This document shows positions 1 through 6,816 of a stretch of 8,519 nt of DNA, one piece after another. The notes under the pieces were generated by a model, which made no database searches, was not told where the DNA came from, and worked only from the letters and a program-made list of their open reading frames with translations. This stretch comes from Bacteroidota bacterium (GTDB lineage: Bacteria > Bacteroidota > Bacteroidia > Bacteroidales > JADFUO01), in contig JADFUO010000375.1 of NCBI GenBank assembly GCA_015222115.1, forward strand, positions 1-8,519, given 5' to 3'. The translations under genes and the position numbers were made by a program. The stretch's first letter is position 1. Each line of letters starts with the position of its first letter.

Positions 1-385
1 CATCAGTTTTGCTTAATTCCTGTTCTTCTTCTTTAAATGGATCGGTTTTTATATCCTTAAGGTCAGATACTGCTTTATCAGCTTTTTCTTTTTCCTGTTT
101 AGCTGTTTCGGGAGTATATTCGTCTGGCAGCTCAATTTTTTCTTCAGTAAAATTAATATTATCAATCAGTTTTTTAAGAATTTTACGATTGGAAGCGTAA
201 GCAGCGGCAATTTTTAGTTGATTATCATATTTTATACTTTTTTCTTTAAATAAATTTAAAACATAAAGAATCTTGGCAGTCTGGCAATAAGGAAAATCTT
301 TTGTCACCTGCTCAAACGAATTAATGCTTTGAGCATTAATTTCATTAGGAGATTTAATAAAATTTACAAATTGCTGACGGTTCAT
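1..385 (-). CDS. Uncharacterised Bacteroidota protein, N-terminal part (runs off the left edge)
   Basis: The frame is open from an ATG at 383-385 to the window edge, giving 128 complete codons; the C-terminus is missing. The protein starts MNRQQFVNFIKSP and has a helical N-terminal region (about residues 1-75) with the segments DFPYCQTAKILYVLNL and NQLKIAAAYASNRKIL. From about residue 80 it becomes a charged, low-complexity Glu/Lys/Asp-rich stretch. There is no signal peptide or membrane segment, so it is probably cytoplasmic. I recognise this layout, a conserved helical start followed by a charged linker, from Bacteroidota hypothetical proteins found just downstream of lptE and upstream of secG, but the function is unknown to me. 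It has the same orientation as lptE but is separated from it by 364 bases holding a large palindrome, so co-transcription is uncertain. The start is preceded by an A/T-rich leader with no Shine-Dalgarno sequence. Confidence 0.75.
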   Translation of the reverse strand, partial: MNRQQFVNFIKSPNEINAQSINSFEQVTKDFPYCQTAKILYVLNLFKEKSIKYDNQLKIAAAYASNRKILKKLIDNINFTEEKIELPDEYTPETAKQEKEKADKAVSDLKDIKTDPFKEEEQELSKTD

Positions 386-498
386 TTATAATATGTTTCT
401 ATGTCAAAATATTTTTTTTCAACTTCTGCACTCTTTTATTTCCAAATCATACAGAAGAATAAAGTTCTATTCAACTTTTTTCTATTATCCCGAATCCT

Positions 499-710
499 GG
501 CATTAGCGTTAACTTAAATATTGCGATTTTGATATTTGTTTGTTTTGGCTATAGGGTAAGGGTTAAGAGGCCTGTTTGGTTTAGAGGTAAGGGTAACGTT
601 TTTTTTTACACCTAACCTTTTTCCTTTTACCCAAACCGGCTTCCTAACCTTTACCATTACCGTTATTCAAATATATATAAAATAATCATTTTGATACTTA
701 AGTTAATGCC
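499..710. repeat. Imperfect 212-bp palindrome with GGCATTA ends (MITE-like candidate)
   Basis: The outer ends are GGCATTA (499-505) and its exact complement TAATGCC (704-710), and the match extends to 507/702 with one G-T pair. The axis of these ends falls at about 604.5, the same axis as the inner hairpin, so the structure is one nested palindrome and not two unrelated repeats. A second pair, TTAACTTAA (509-517) and TTAAGTTAA (698-706), is offset from the axis by a few bases, as expected after small indels. The arms between about 518-554 and 656-697 are A/T-rich and only loosely alike. No transposase frame fits inside, and I see no clear target-site duplication outside 499 or 710. It could be a degenerate non-autonomous transposon, an intergenic repeat family, or a structured RNA. 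Copy number elsewhere in the genome would decide. Confidence 0.6.
555..655. other. Long internal hairpin of the palindrome
   Basis: Aligning 555-593 against 617-655 in antiparallel gives 39 facing positions: by hand count 29 are Watson-Crick, 5 are G-T and 5 are mismatched (566, 573, 580, 582, 588 on the left arm). The outer 25 positions are best, with 21 Watson-Crick pairs, 2 G-T pairs and 2 mismatches. The loop (594-616) includes a run of nine T (599-607). The left arm is G-rich with GGTAA/GGTTA words and the right arm carries the complementary CCTAACC/TTACC words. Neither arm is followed by a T run in its direction of transcription, so it is not a classical terminator, although such a stem could still slow RNA polymerase or protect a 3' end. 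Confidence 0.65.
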
Positions 711-749
711 TATGTGAAGTTTCGGTATATTTTTTCTTTATAGCAATCT

Positions 750-1256
750 TTACCAGTTAACAACAGCCTTGTTAAAGATATCATCAACAAGCATTTCATT
801 TATCTGAACAATTAAAGTTTGTTGCACAATAGCAAGGTCCTGATCGCTTGGATAATCTTCATATCTTGTAAAGCTTGTTTCAAAATCTTTGCTTTCATCA
901 TAAATATTTATAAATCTTACATTTACAGTAATAGTTAAACGGTTCAGTGCGGCAGTTTGGTTAGCTTGAATTGCAATAGGTTTAACCGTATAAGCAACAA
1001 TTGCTCCATCTATCATCAAATCGCCTCCTTTTTGTACCAGGGTTAAATTACTTTGAGAAACAAATTTATCCCGCAAGGCATCGGTAAAAGCCTGACTTAA
1101 TGTGGGTTCAACCATAGAAGCATTGTTTGGAAAATACTGAATCGAAATTGTTTTTGCTTCTGCAGGTATTGATGCACCTGTGAAAGAGTAAACACCACAA
1201 CCGGAAATGTGAAACAAACCGGTTAGTATTACAAAAATTATGATTAAACGCTTCAT
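750..1256 (-). CDS. lptE: LptE-like LPS-assembly outer-membrane lipoprotein
   Basis: This 168-residue protein starts with a lipoprotein signal: MKR, a hydrophobic stretch (residues 4-16), then a lipobox-like ISGC with the acceptor Cys at residue 20. Right after it comes the segment GVYSFTGASIP followed by KTISIQYFPNN, which I recognise as the Bacteroidota LptE family. The remaining roughly 130 residues read as a compact alpha/beta domain with alternating strands (LMIDGAIVAYTVKPI, RLTITVNVRFINIYD). LptE plugs the LptD barrel in the outer membrane and helps deliver lipopolysaccharide to the cell surface; that role is family knowledge and LptD is not in this window. The length fits the family. 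The ATG lies 10 bases after the stop of the sigma-54 activator gene, so the two are probably one transcript. Sequence conservation of LptE is low across phyla, so the call rests on the N-terminal motif and the neighbourhood. Confidence 0.85.
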   Translation of the reverse strand: MKRLIIIFVILTGLFHISGCGVYSFTGASIPAEAKTISIQYFPNNASMVEPTLSQAFTDALRDKFVSQSNLTLVQKGGDLMIDGAIVAYTVKPIAIQANQTAALNRLTITVNVRFINIYDESKDFETSFTRYEDYPSDQDLAIVQQTLIVQINEMLVDDIFNKAVVNW

Positions 1257-1266
1257 TAATTTCTGT

Positions 1267-2499
1267 TTATTTAATATTATATTCTTTAATTTTTCTATAG
1301 AGAGTTCTTTCTGATATGCCTAATTCTTTTGCGGCAATTTTTCGTTTTCCATTATATTTTTCAAGTGCTCTTTTTATCATATCAATTTCTTTTTTTTGAA
1401 GAGAATGCGATTCTTCAAGAACTTCCGAATTTTGGATTGGCTCATTTATTGTTTCATCAATATTTTGATGAATTTCAATATTTTCGCTATCCTCCTTGTC
1501 AGTCGAGTCAAAATCCTGATATAATTGTTTGATTAGATGGTGTTTGTTTTTCTGAATAGCTTTATCATCTCCGTCGCTTTGCAGAATTTCAACAACAATT
1601 TTTTTCAAGTCGTTTATATCTCTTTTCATATCAAAAAGTACCTTATAAAGCAGGTCTCTTTCAGAAAATTCGCTTTCAGTACTTTCTTTTTTATAAAGTA
1701 CGGGTAATTTATTTGTTTGGCTTAAGGGTAAATATTTCCAGAGTATATCGGCAGTTATTATCCTGTTTTGTTCAATAATTGAAATTTGTTCTGTAATATT
1801 TTTCAATTCTCTGATATTTCCCTGCCAGTGATAATTAATAAGAACTTTTTTTGCATCTTCGTCTAACTGCAATGAAGGCATACGATATTTTTCAGCAAAA
1901 TCAGAAGCAAATTTTCTGAAAAGTAAAATAATGTCTTCTTTTCTTTCTCTTAAAGGAGGAACATAAATAGGTACGGTATTTAAGCGATAAAACAAGTCCT
2001 GCCTGAATTTCCCTTCTCTGATTGCTTCAGGCACATCAACATTTGAAGCGGCAACTACTCTTACATCTACTTTAATTACTTTTGATGATCCTACTTTAAG
2101 AAATTCACCTGTTTCAAGGACTCGCAGCAATCTAACCTGTGTTGATAAAGGAAGTTCGGCAATTTCATCTAAGAAAATAGTACCACCGTTAACAACTTCA
2201 AAATATCCTTTTCGAGCCTCGTGAGCACCGGTAAATGAACCTTTCTCATGTCCGAATAATTCAGAATCAATAGTACCTTCGGGAATTGCCCCACAATTAA
2301 CTGCTATGTATGGTCCGTGTTTTTTTGCACTTAACTGATGAATGATTTTCGGAAATACTTCTTTTCCTGTTCCGCTTTCACCGGTTATCAAAACAGTTAT
2401 ATCAGTGGGGGCAACCTGCCGTGCAATATCAATTGCCCTGTTAAGCAAAGGTGAATTGCCGATTATTCCAAATCTTTGTTTTATTGACTGTATATCCAT
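1267..2499 (-). CDS. Sigma-54-dependent transcriptional activator, Fis-type, without a receiver domain
   Basis: This 410-residue enhancer-binding protein remodels sigma-54 RNA polymerase by ATP hydrolysis. The AAA+ domain starts almost at the N-terminus (about residues 10-240). It has Walker A GESGTGKE (40-47), the sigma-54 contact loop as GSFTGA (87-92; GAFTGA is the usual form), Walker B TIFLDE (107-112), the FRQDLFYRL segment with candidate arginine-finger residues (165-173), and a sensor II GNIREL (227-232). The C-terminus (about 370-410) is a Fis-type helix-turn-helix ending in ISERTLYRKIKEYNIK. Between them is a linker of roughly 100 residues with a helical piece, LLYKVLFDMKRDINDLKK (283-300), then an acidic, Asn/Glu-rich stretch. 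There is no N-terminal receiver, GAF or PAS domain, so the controlling signal is not evident. The close link to lptE suggests a role in envelope or lipopolysaccharide homeostasis, but that is inference. The targets are unknown. Confidence 0.93.
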   Translation of the reverse strand: MDIQSIKQRFGIIGNSPLLNRAIDIARQVAPTDITVLITGESGTGKEVFPKIIHQLSAKKHGPYIAVNCGAIPEGTIDSELFGHEKGSFTGAHEARKGYFEVVNGGTIFLDEIAELPLSTQVRLLRVLETGEFLKVGSSKVIKVDVRVVAASNVDVPEAIREGKFRQDLFYRLNTVPIYVPPLRERKEDIILLFRKFASDFAEKYRMPSLQLDEDAKKVLINYHWQGNIRELKNITEQISIIEQNRIITADILWKYLPLSQTNKLPVLYKKESTESEFSERDLLYKVLFDMKRDINDLKKIVVEILQSDGDDKAIQKNKHHLIKQLYQDFDSTDKEDSENIEIHQNIDETINEPIQNSEVLEESHSLQKKEIDMIKRALEKYNGKRKIAAKELGISERTLYRKIKEYNIK

Positions 2500-2511
2500 T
2501 ATCTAAATAAA

Positions 2512-2529
2512 ATTAACTGTAAAGTTAAT
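2512..2529. repeat. Short perfect inverted repeat ahead of the sigma-54 activator gene
   Basis: ATTAACT (2512-2518) and AGTTAAT (2523-2529) form a perfect 7-base inverted repeat around GTAA. It sits in the 47-base gap, 12 bases upstream of the activator start codon. It could be an operator half-site pair or a weak hairpin in the leader RNA. In such A/T-rich DNA a repeat of this size can also arise by chance, so no function is assigned. Confidence 0.35.
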
Positions 2530-2546
2530 AATTATAAATATTCGGA

Positions 2547-4205
2547 TTATTCTTGCCCATTTTTTACTTCTTTTTTAATACGTTGAAGATGACCACGTCC
2601 GAGAGCTTTGACTTCGCAACCAAGTTCATAGTATCGGCGAATTTTATCATCTGTAAGTATCCCGAAGCAATCAATTACAGCAATTGGCTGACCTGCCCAT
2701 TTTACAATATCATCAGGTGAAAGATCAAGATATTCTTCATGAGGCACTGCTAAAATAAATGCTTCAACGCCTTTAAGAGCTTTACTTAAATCTTTTTGAA
2801 CACGAATATCAACCAAATGTTCCTGATTGCGGAAAAAGCGACCCCATGAATATCCTGGTGCAGGATAAGTATCTTGTGTTTCCAGTTCATACCAATGTTC
2901 AACATAAGGATCATGAACACGCATTTCTGCACCCATTTCGCTTAATTTGCGGACAACCATTTCGCTTCCGCTATAACGTGTATCACCTACATCCTCCCTG
3001 TAGCTTGCTCCTGCAATCAGAACATCAGCTCCTGCAATATACCTTGACATGTTACGCAAAGCATCGCGAGTTAGCTGAGCAACATGTAATGAACGAGTGT
3101 CATTAATATCAATTGCTGTAGGAGTAATTTTGAATATTTCATCACCATCTTCAAATCCAAGAATATGTTTATATGCCCAATAACCAAGTCCGCCATCTTT
3201 AGGCAAACAATATCCGCCTATTCCGGGACCCGGGAAAATCATATTACTATGAGTCGGACGCATTTTAATTGCCTTGATAACTTTTATTAAATCAACACCG
3301 TTACGTTCTGCGAAAAGACTCCATTCGTTCAGATAAGCTAAGATTGTTGCACGATATGAGTTTTCAACGATTTTTGTAGTTTCAGATTCAATAGGTCTGT
3401 CCATCACAGTTAAGGGAAAATCTTTTGTATTCAAGACTTCATGTAGGAATTTTTCAACTCTGTCTTTTGCTTCCTTATTACAACCTGAACAAACCCGCCA
3501 GAAATCGCGTATGCTTGATACATATTCCTTCCCAGGCATAACTCTTTCAAAGCTATGTGAAAGTAAAGGAGTAGCACTTAGTCCGCGTTTTTTAAATTCT
3601 TTTTTAAGTATGGGCCAGGCAACAAATTCAGTAGTTCCTGGTGCAACGGTAGTTTCAATCAGTACTAAACAATTTTCAGGAATTTTTTTGCCTATTGTTT
3701 TTAATGTTGCTTCAAGAGCTGCCATATCGGCTTCGCCCGTTTTCATGTTTCCAAGCTCTTGTTTTGCATAATCGCATTGAACATCAACAACAACACAATC
3801 AGCAAGTTTTAAACAATCGCTGTTATATGTAGCAATAAGAGTTTTTTTATTATTAACGCATCTCTTAATCAATATATCTACTTCAGGGTCTTCAGCTTTT
3901 ACAGATGATTCACCTCTGTTTAATACTGGAATTTTCCAGTAACTTCTAAGGCTTGGTCTTTGGCATCCGATTACAAATTTACTTGGATTATCGTTTTCGT
4001 CTTCAGTATCAGCTACAATTGCTGCCATAACTGCTCCAACAAAACCAACACCCATCACAACAACAATTTCTTTACCTTCTTTACGAGCTTTATTAACCTG
4101 ATCTTCAAGTTGTTTGAATTCTTTTGCATAATCTTCCTTTTGAGGAATTGCAAATTTTTCACCGGCTGGACTAACCGAATAAGATATATCTTTATTTTTT
4201 TCCAT
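2547..4205 (-). CDS. Nucleotide-sugar dehydrogenase, UDP-glucose/GDP-mannose dehydrogenase superfamily, long form
   Basis: This 552-residue enzyme should oxidise a nucleotide-linked sugar with two NAD+ to the corresponding uronic acid, for capsule, O-antigen or exopolysaccharide synthesis in the cytoplasm. Visible family marks in order are: a Rossmann glycine motif GVGFVG (52-57) after a strand EIVVVM; IETTVAPGTT (183-192); SFERVMPGK (218-226), the counterpart of the usual SPERxxPG; a central helix with K278 and N282 (TTKIVENSYRATILAYLNE); the catalytic-Cys loop GPGIGGYCLPKD (326-337) with C333; and a C-terminal domain with GASYREDVGDTRYS (399-412). Typical members have about 400-450 residues; this one has an N-terminal helical extension of about 45 residues plus insertions (around 65-110 and 437-466). 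The substrate cannot be fixed from sequence alone. The gene is visibly less AT-rich than its neighbours: 26 of 60 G+C at 3001-3060 against 13 of 60 at 5101-5160 in pheT. Confidence 0.88.
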   Translation of the reverse strand: MEKNKDISYSVSPAGEKFAIPQKEDYAKEFKQLEDQVNKARKEGKEIVVVMGVGFVGAVMAAIVADTEDENDNPSKFVIGCQRPSLRSYWKIPVLNRGESSVKAEDPEVDILIKRCVNNKKTLIATYNSDCLKLADCVVVDVQCDYAKQELGNMKTGEADMAALEATLKTIGKKIPENCLVLIETTVAPGTTEFVAWPILKKEFKKRGLSATPLLSHSFERVMPGKEYVSSIRDFWRVCSGCNKEAKDRVEKFLHEVLNTKDFPLTVMDRPIESETTKIVENSYRATILAYLNEWSLFAERNGVDLIKVIKAIKMRPTHSNMIFPGPGIGGYCLPKDGGLGYWAYKHILGFEDGDEIFKITPTAIDINDTRSLHVAQLTRDALRNMSRYIAGADVLIAGASYREDVGDTRYSGSEMVVRKLSEMGAEMRVHDPYVEHWYELETQDTYPAPGYSWGRFFRNQEHLVDIRVQKDLSKALKGVEAFILAVPHEEYLDLSPDDIVKWAGQPIAVIDCFGILTDDKIRRYYELGCEVKALGRGHLQRIKKEVKNGQE

Positions 4206-4280
4206 GTTAATTTAATTGTAATTTTTAAATTGAATTTATTTTCAGAGTTTTAATGGGCGGCAAAATAATGACATTTTATC

Positions 4281-4288
4281 CAAAAATA
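4281..4288 (-). promoter_or_regulatory. Possible Bacteroidota -7 box upstream of the sugar dehydrogenase gene
   Basis: Read on the minus strand this is TATTTTTG, which fits the Bacteroidota consensus TAnnTTTG. It lies about 75 bases before the dehydrogenase ATG, in the gap after pheT. I find no TTTG at the expected distance upstream for the -33 element, so only half of the promoter pattern is supported. In A/T-rich DNA such an octamer is easily met by chance. Confidence 0.25.
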
Positions 4289-4297
4289 AAAATATTT

Positions 4298-6760
4298 CTA
4301 CCTTATCTTTGCATTAAAGTTTTTTTCAAAAGCAGATATAAGCCTGTTCATAACCTTATCAACAATTTTATCTGTTAAAGTTTTTTCAGGATTTTGCAAG
4401 ATAAAACTGACAGCATAAGATTTTTTACCTTTTTCTATTTTATCTCCTTCGTAAATATCAAATAAATTAACTGATTTTAATAATTGTTTTTCAGTTTGAT
4501 AAGCAAGTTTTTCAATATCTTCAAATTGGATATTTTTATCAATTAAAAGTGCAAGATCACGTCTTACTTCAGGATATTTGGAAATTTCATGATATTTGAG
4601 TTTATTATCCTTTACTGCATCCAATACCAAATCCCAGTTAAAATCAGCATAAAAAACTTCTTGTTTTATTCCGAAATCTTTCAAAGGATTTTTTGAAACA
4701 GAGCCAAATTCAACAAGTTCTGATTTTTTTAAGGTATATAACATACCCTCCTGAAAATTGCTTGAAGTTTTTAAACTTATTTCCATTTTTGAAGTATCAA
4801 TACTTAGTCGCTTCAGAATATTATTTACAAATGCTTTTAAATAATAAAAATCAACTATATCAGGGCTTGCCGACCAGCTTTCTTTATGTTTTTGACCAGT
4901 TATAAACAAAGTTAGATGTTTGGTTTCAAAATATTTTGTTAAGGGATTATCTTTAATAAATTTATCAAAATCATAAAAATATATATTTCCAAATTCAAAT
5001 AATTTTAAATCAGTAATTTTTCTGTTTTGGTTATAAGCAACGGTTTCTAATCCGCCAAAAAACAATGACTGCCTTAAAACATCCAGATCATTACTAATGG
5101 GATTCAGAATTTTAATATCATTTTTCTTATCAAAAACATCATTTTTTTCAATATAAGCCGAATTAATAAGAGAATTATTAATAATTTCCGAAAAGCCGTT
5201 ATCACATAAATAACCGGAAATTAAATTCTGAATTTTTTCTTTATCAGGTTTTGAACTGAACGACAGTGAAGATTTTACTTGGTTTGAAAATTCAACATTA
5301 TTATACCCGTATATTCTTAAAATCTCTTCAATAATATCGGCCTCACCTCGTACATCAACTTTAAAAGTTGGAATTGATAATTTTAATCCTTCAACTGATT
5401 CCTGAATAATATCTATGCCTAAATCGTTTAGAATATTTTTAATTATTTTTCTTTCAATAGATTTACCTATCAGGCGATCAATATTTTTGTAGAAAACATC
5501 AATAGTCCACTTGTTAATTGGTCCGGGATATACATCCATTATTTCAGATGAAATACTTCCGCCCGCAATTTCTTTAATTAGCATGGCTGCCCGTTTTAGA
5601 GCATAAACAGTAATGTTAGGGTCAGCACCTCTTTCAAATCTGAATGAAGCATCGGTTTGCAGAGCATGATATTTTGATGTTTTACGGATTGTTTTCGGGT
5701 CGAAATAAGCACTTTCCAAAAAAATGTTTTTTGTTTTTTCAGTAACTCCTGATTTAGTACCACCAAATACTCCGGCAATACACATTCCTTCAGATTCGTT
5801 GCAAATCATCAGGTCACCTTTAGTAAGCTCTCTTTCAATTTCATCAAGAGTAGTAAATTTTGTGCGTTGAGCCAGTTTTTTAATAATTACTTTTTCTCCG
5901 CGAATTTCATCAGCATCAAAAGCGTGTAATGGTTGTCCTGTTTCAAAAAGAACAAAATTTGCAATATCAACAATATTATTAATTGGTCGTACTCCAATTG
6001 TTTTTAAATGATTTTTTAGCCACTGGGGGGATTCTTTAACCTGAATGCCTGAAATTGTTATTCCTGAATATCTCGGACATGCTTCTGTATCTTCAATAAT
6101 AACATCAATTTCTCTTTTATGATTATCAATTTTAAAATCTTTAACAGAAGGGATTTTTAATTTCGATTTACGATTAGAATTTAAACAGTTAAAAACAGCT
6201 ACAAGATCTCTTGCAACGCCAATATGGGAAGTTGCATCGGAACGGTTAGGTGTTAATCCGATTTCATAAATATAATCGTTTTCAATTTTAAAATATTCTT
6301 TGGCTTTAACTCCAATCTCTGCATTTGGGTCAAGTATCATAATGCCTTCGTGAGATGTTCCTAAACCGAGTTCATCTTCGGCACAGATCATTCCTTCGGA
6401 AATCTCACCCCTGATCTTTGTTTTTTTAATCTCAAAAGATTGATCTTCAAAATAAAGTGTTGTACCGATAGTGGCAACAATCACTTTCTGTCCGGCAGCA
6501 ACATTAGGTGCACCGCATACAATATTTAATAATTTGTCGCTACCAACATCAACAGTAGTCAAACTTAATTTATCGGCATTGGGATGTTTTTCTTTTGTTA
6601 TTACCTCACCAATTACCACTCCTTCCAATCCTCCTTTTATTGATTGATATTTTTCAAGACCTTCAACTTCTAAACCGCAATCAGTAAGCAATTCCGACAG
6701 CTTTAAAGGTTCAAAATTAATATCAATGTATTTTTTTAGCCAGTTGTATGAAATTTTCAT
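4298..6760 (-). CDS. pheT: Phenylalanyl-tRNA synthetase beta subunit
   Basis: This 820-residue protein has the full bacterial PheT layout and the usual length. It begins MKISYNWLKKYIDI. The tRNA-binding OB-type domain spans about residues 40-155 (HPNADKLS, NIVCGAPNV, IRGEISEGMICAEDELGLG). The B3/B4 region, the site of misacylated-tRNA editing in this family, covers about 228-400 (FETGQPLHAFDADE, VFGGTKSGVT, TDASFRFERGADP). The B5 region is at about 415-490 (IPTFKVDVRGEADIIEEI). A catalytic-core-like region follows (about 500-715), and the ferredoxin-fold anticodon-binding domain closes the protein (about 725-820, YPEVRRDLALLID). With the PheS alpha subunit, not in this window, it forms the alpha2beta2 enzyme that charges tRNA-Phe. 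pheS is not adjacent on either side, as is common in this phylum. No frameshift or missing domain is seen. The ATG has AGGA touching it with no spacing, so it is not a working Shine-Dalgarno sequence. Confidence 0.98.
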   Translation of the reverse strand: MKISYNWLKKYIDINFEPLKLSELLTDCGLEVEGLEKYQSIKGGLEGVVIGEVITKEKHPNADKLSLTTVDVGSDKLLNIVCGAPNVAAGQKVIVATIGTTLYFEDQSFEIKKTKIRGEISEGMICAEDELGLGTSHEGIMILDPNAEIGVKAKEYFKIENDYIYEIGLTPNRSDATSHIGVARDLVAVFNCLNSNRKSKLKIPSVKDFKIDNHKREIDVIIEDTEACPRYSGITISGIQVKESPQWLKNHLKTIGVRPINNIVDIANFVLFETGQPLHAFDADEIRGEKVIIKKLAQRTKFTTLDEIERELTKGDLMICNESEGMCIAGVFGGTKSGVTEKTKNIFLESAYFDPKTIRKTSKYHALQTDASFRFERGADPNITVYALKRAAMLIKEIAGGSISSEIMDVYPGPINKWTIDVFYKNIDRLIGKSIERKIIKNILNDLGIDIIQESVEGLKLSIPTFKVDVRGEADIIEEILRIYGYNNVEFSNQVKSSLSFSSKPDKEKIQNLISGYLCDNGFSEIINNSLINSAYIEKNDVFDKKNDIKILNPISNDLDVLRQSLFFGGLETVAYNQNRKITDLKLFEFGNIYFYDFDKFIKDNPLTKYFETKHLTLFITGQKHKESWSASPDIVDFYYLKAFVNNILKRLSIDTSKMEISLKTSSNFQEGMLYTLKKSELVEFGSVSKNPLKDFGIKQEVFYADFNWDLVLDAVKDNKLKYHEISKYPEVRRDLALLIDKNIQFEDIEKLAYQTEKQLLKSVNLFDIYEGDKIEKGKKSYAVSFILQNPEKTLTDKIVDKVMNRLISAFEKNFNAKIR

Positions 6761-6790
6761 TCCTGTAAAATTTTAATTATTGGTTGACTG

Positions 6791-6798
6791 CAAATTTA
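6791..6798 (-). promoter_or_regulatory. Possible Bacteroidota -7 box upstream of pheT
   Basis: Read on the minus strand this is TAAATTTG, a fit to TAnnTTTG, in the 56-base gap between the recG stop and the pheT ATG, about 30 bases before that ATG. A -33 TTTG at the usual distance is absent. It may give pheT its own transcript in addition to read-through from recG. The evidence is one short motif only. Confidence 0.3.
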
Positions 6799-6816
6799 AT
6801 GATATTTGAGAAATTA

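Larger units (their letters stand above)
386..749. other. Gene-free intergenic region between lptE and the left-edge gene
   Basis: This stretch separates the lptE stop from the next start codon and holds no credible coding frame on either strand. Its middle (499-710) is the imperfect palindrome listed separately. The part nearest the left-edge gene (386-480) is A/T-rich and should contain that gene's leader. I looked there for the Bacteroidota promoter pattern TAnnTTTG and found only near misses with wrong spacing. The part nearest lptE (711-749) shows no stem followed by a T run in the minus direction, so no standard intrinsic terminator is visible. Confidence 0.8.

Noticed and set aside
9..200. 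Plus-strand 63-codon frame rich in Ser and Phe
   Set aside because: It is the complement of the left-edge minus-strand gene and has no recognisable family features.
498..513. TGGCATTAGCGTTAAC as a sigma-54 (-24/-12) promoter on the plus strand
   Set aside because: The TGGCA half matches, but the -12 half has AA where GC is required, and it points away from every gene. It is better explained as the end of the palindrome.
555..655. Hairpin as a Rho-independent terminator for lptE
   Set aside because: In the minus direction the stem is not followed by a U-rich tract; the only long T or A run is in the loop.
3960..4253. Plus-strand 97-codon frame, Phe/Asn/Ile-rich, resembling a membrane protein
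   Set aside because: It is the antisense of the dehydrogenase N-terminus; hydrophobic residues come from reading Lys/Glu-rich codons in reverse.
5596..5778. Minus-strand 60-codon frame inside pheT
   Set aside because: It is an out-of-frame shadow of the B3/B4 region of pheT, which is intact in its own frame.
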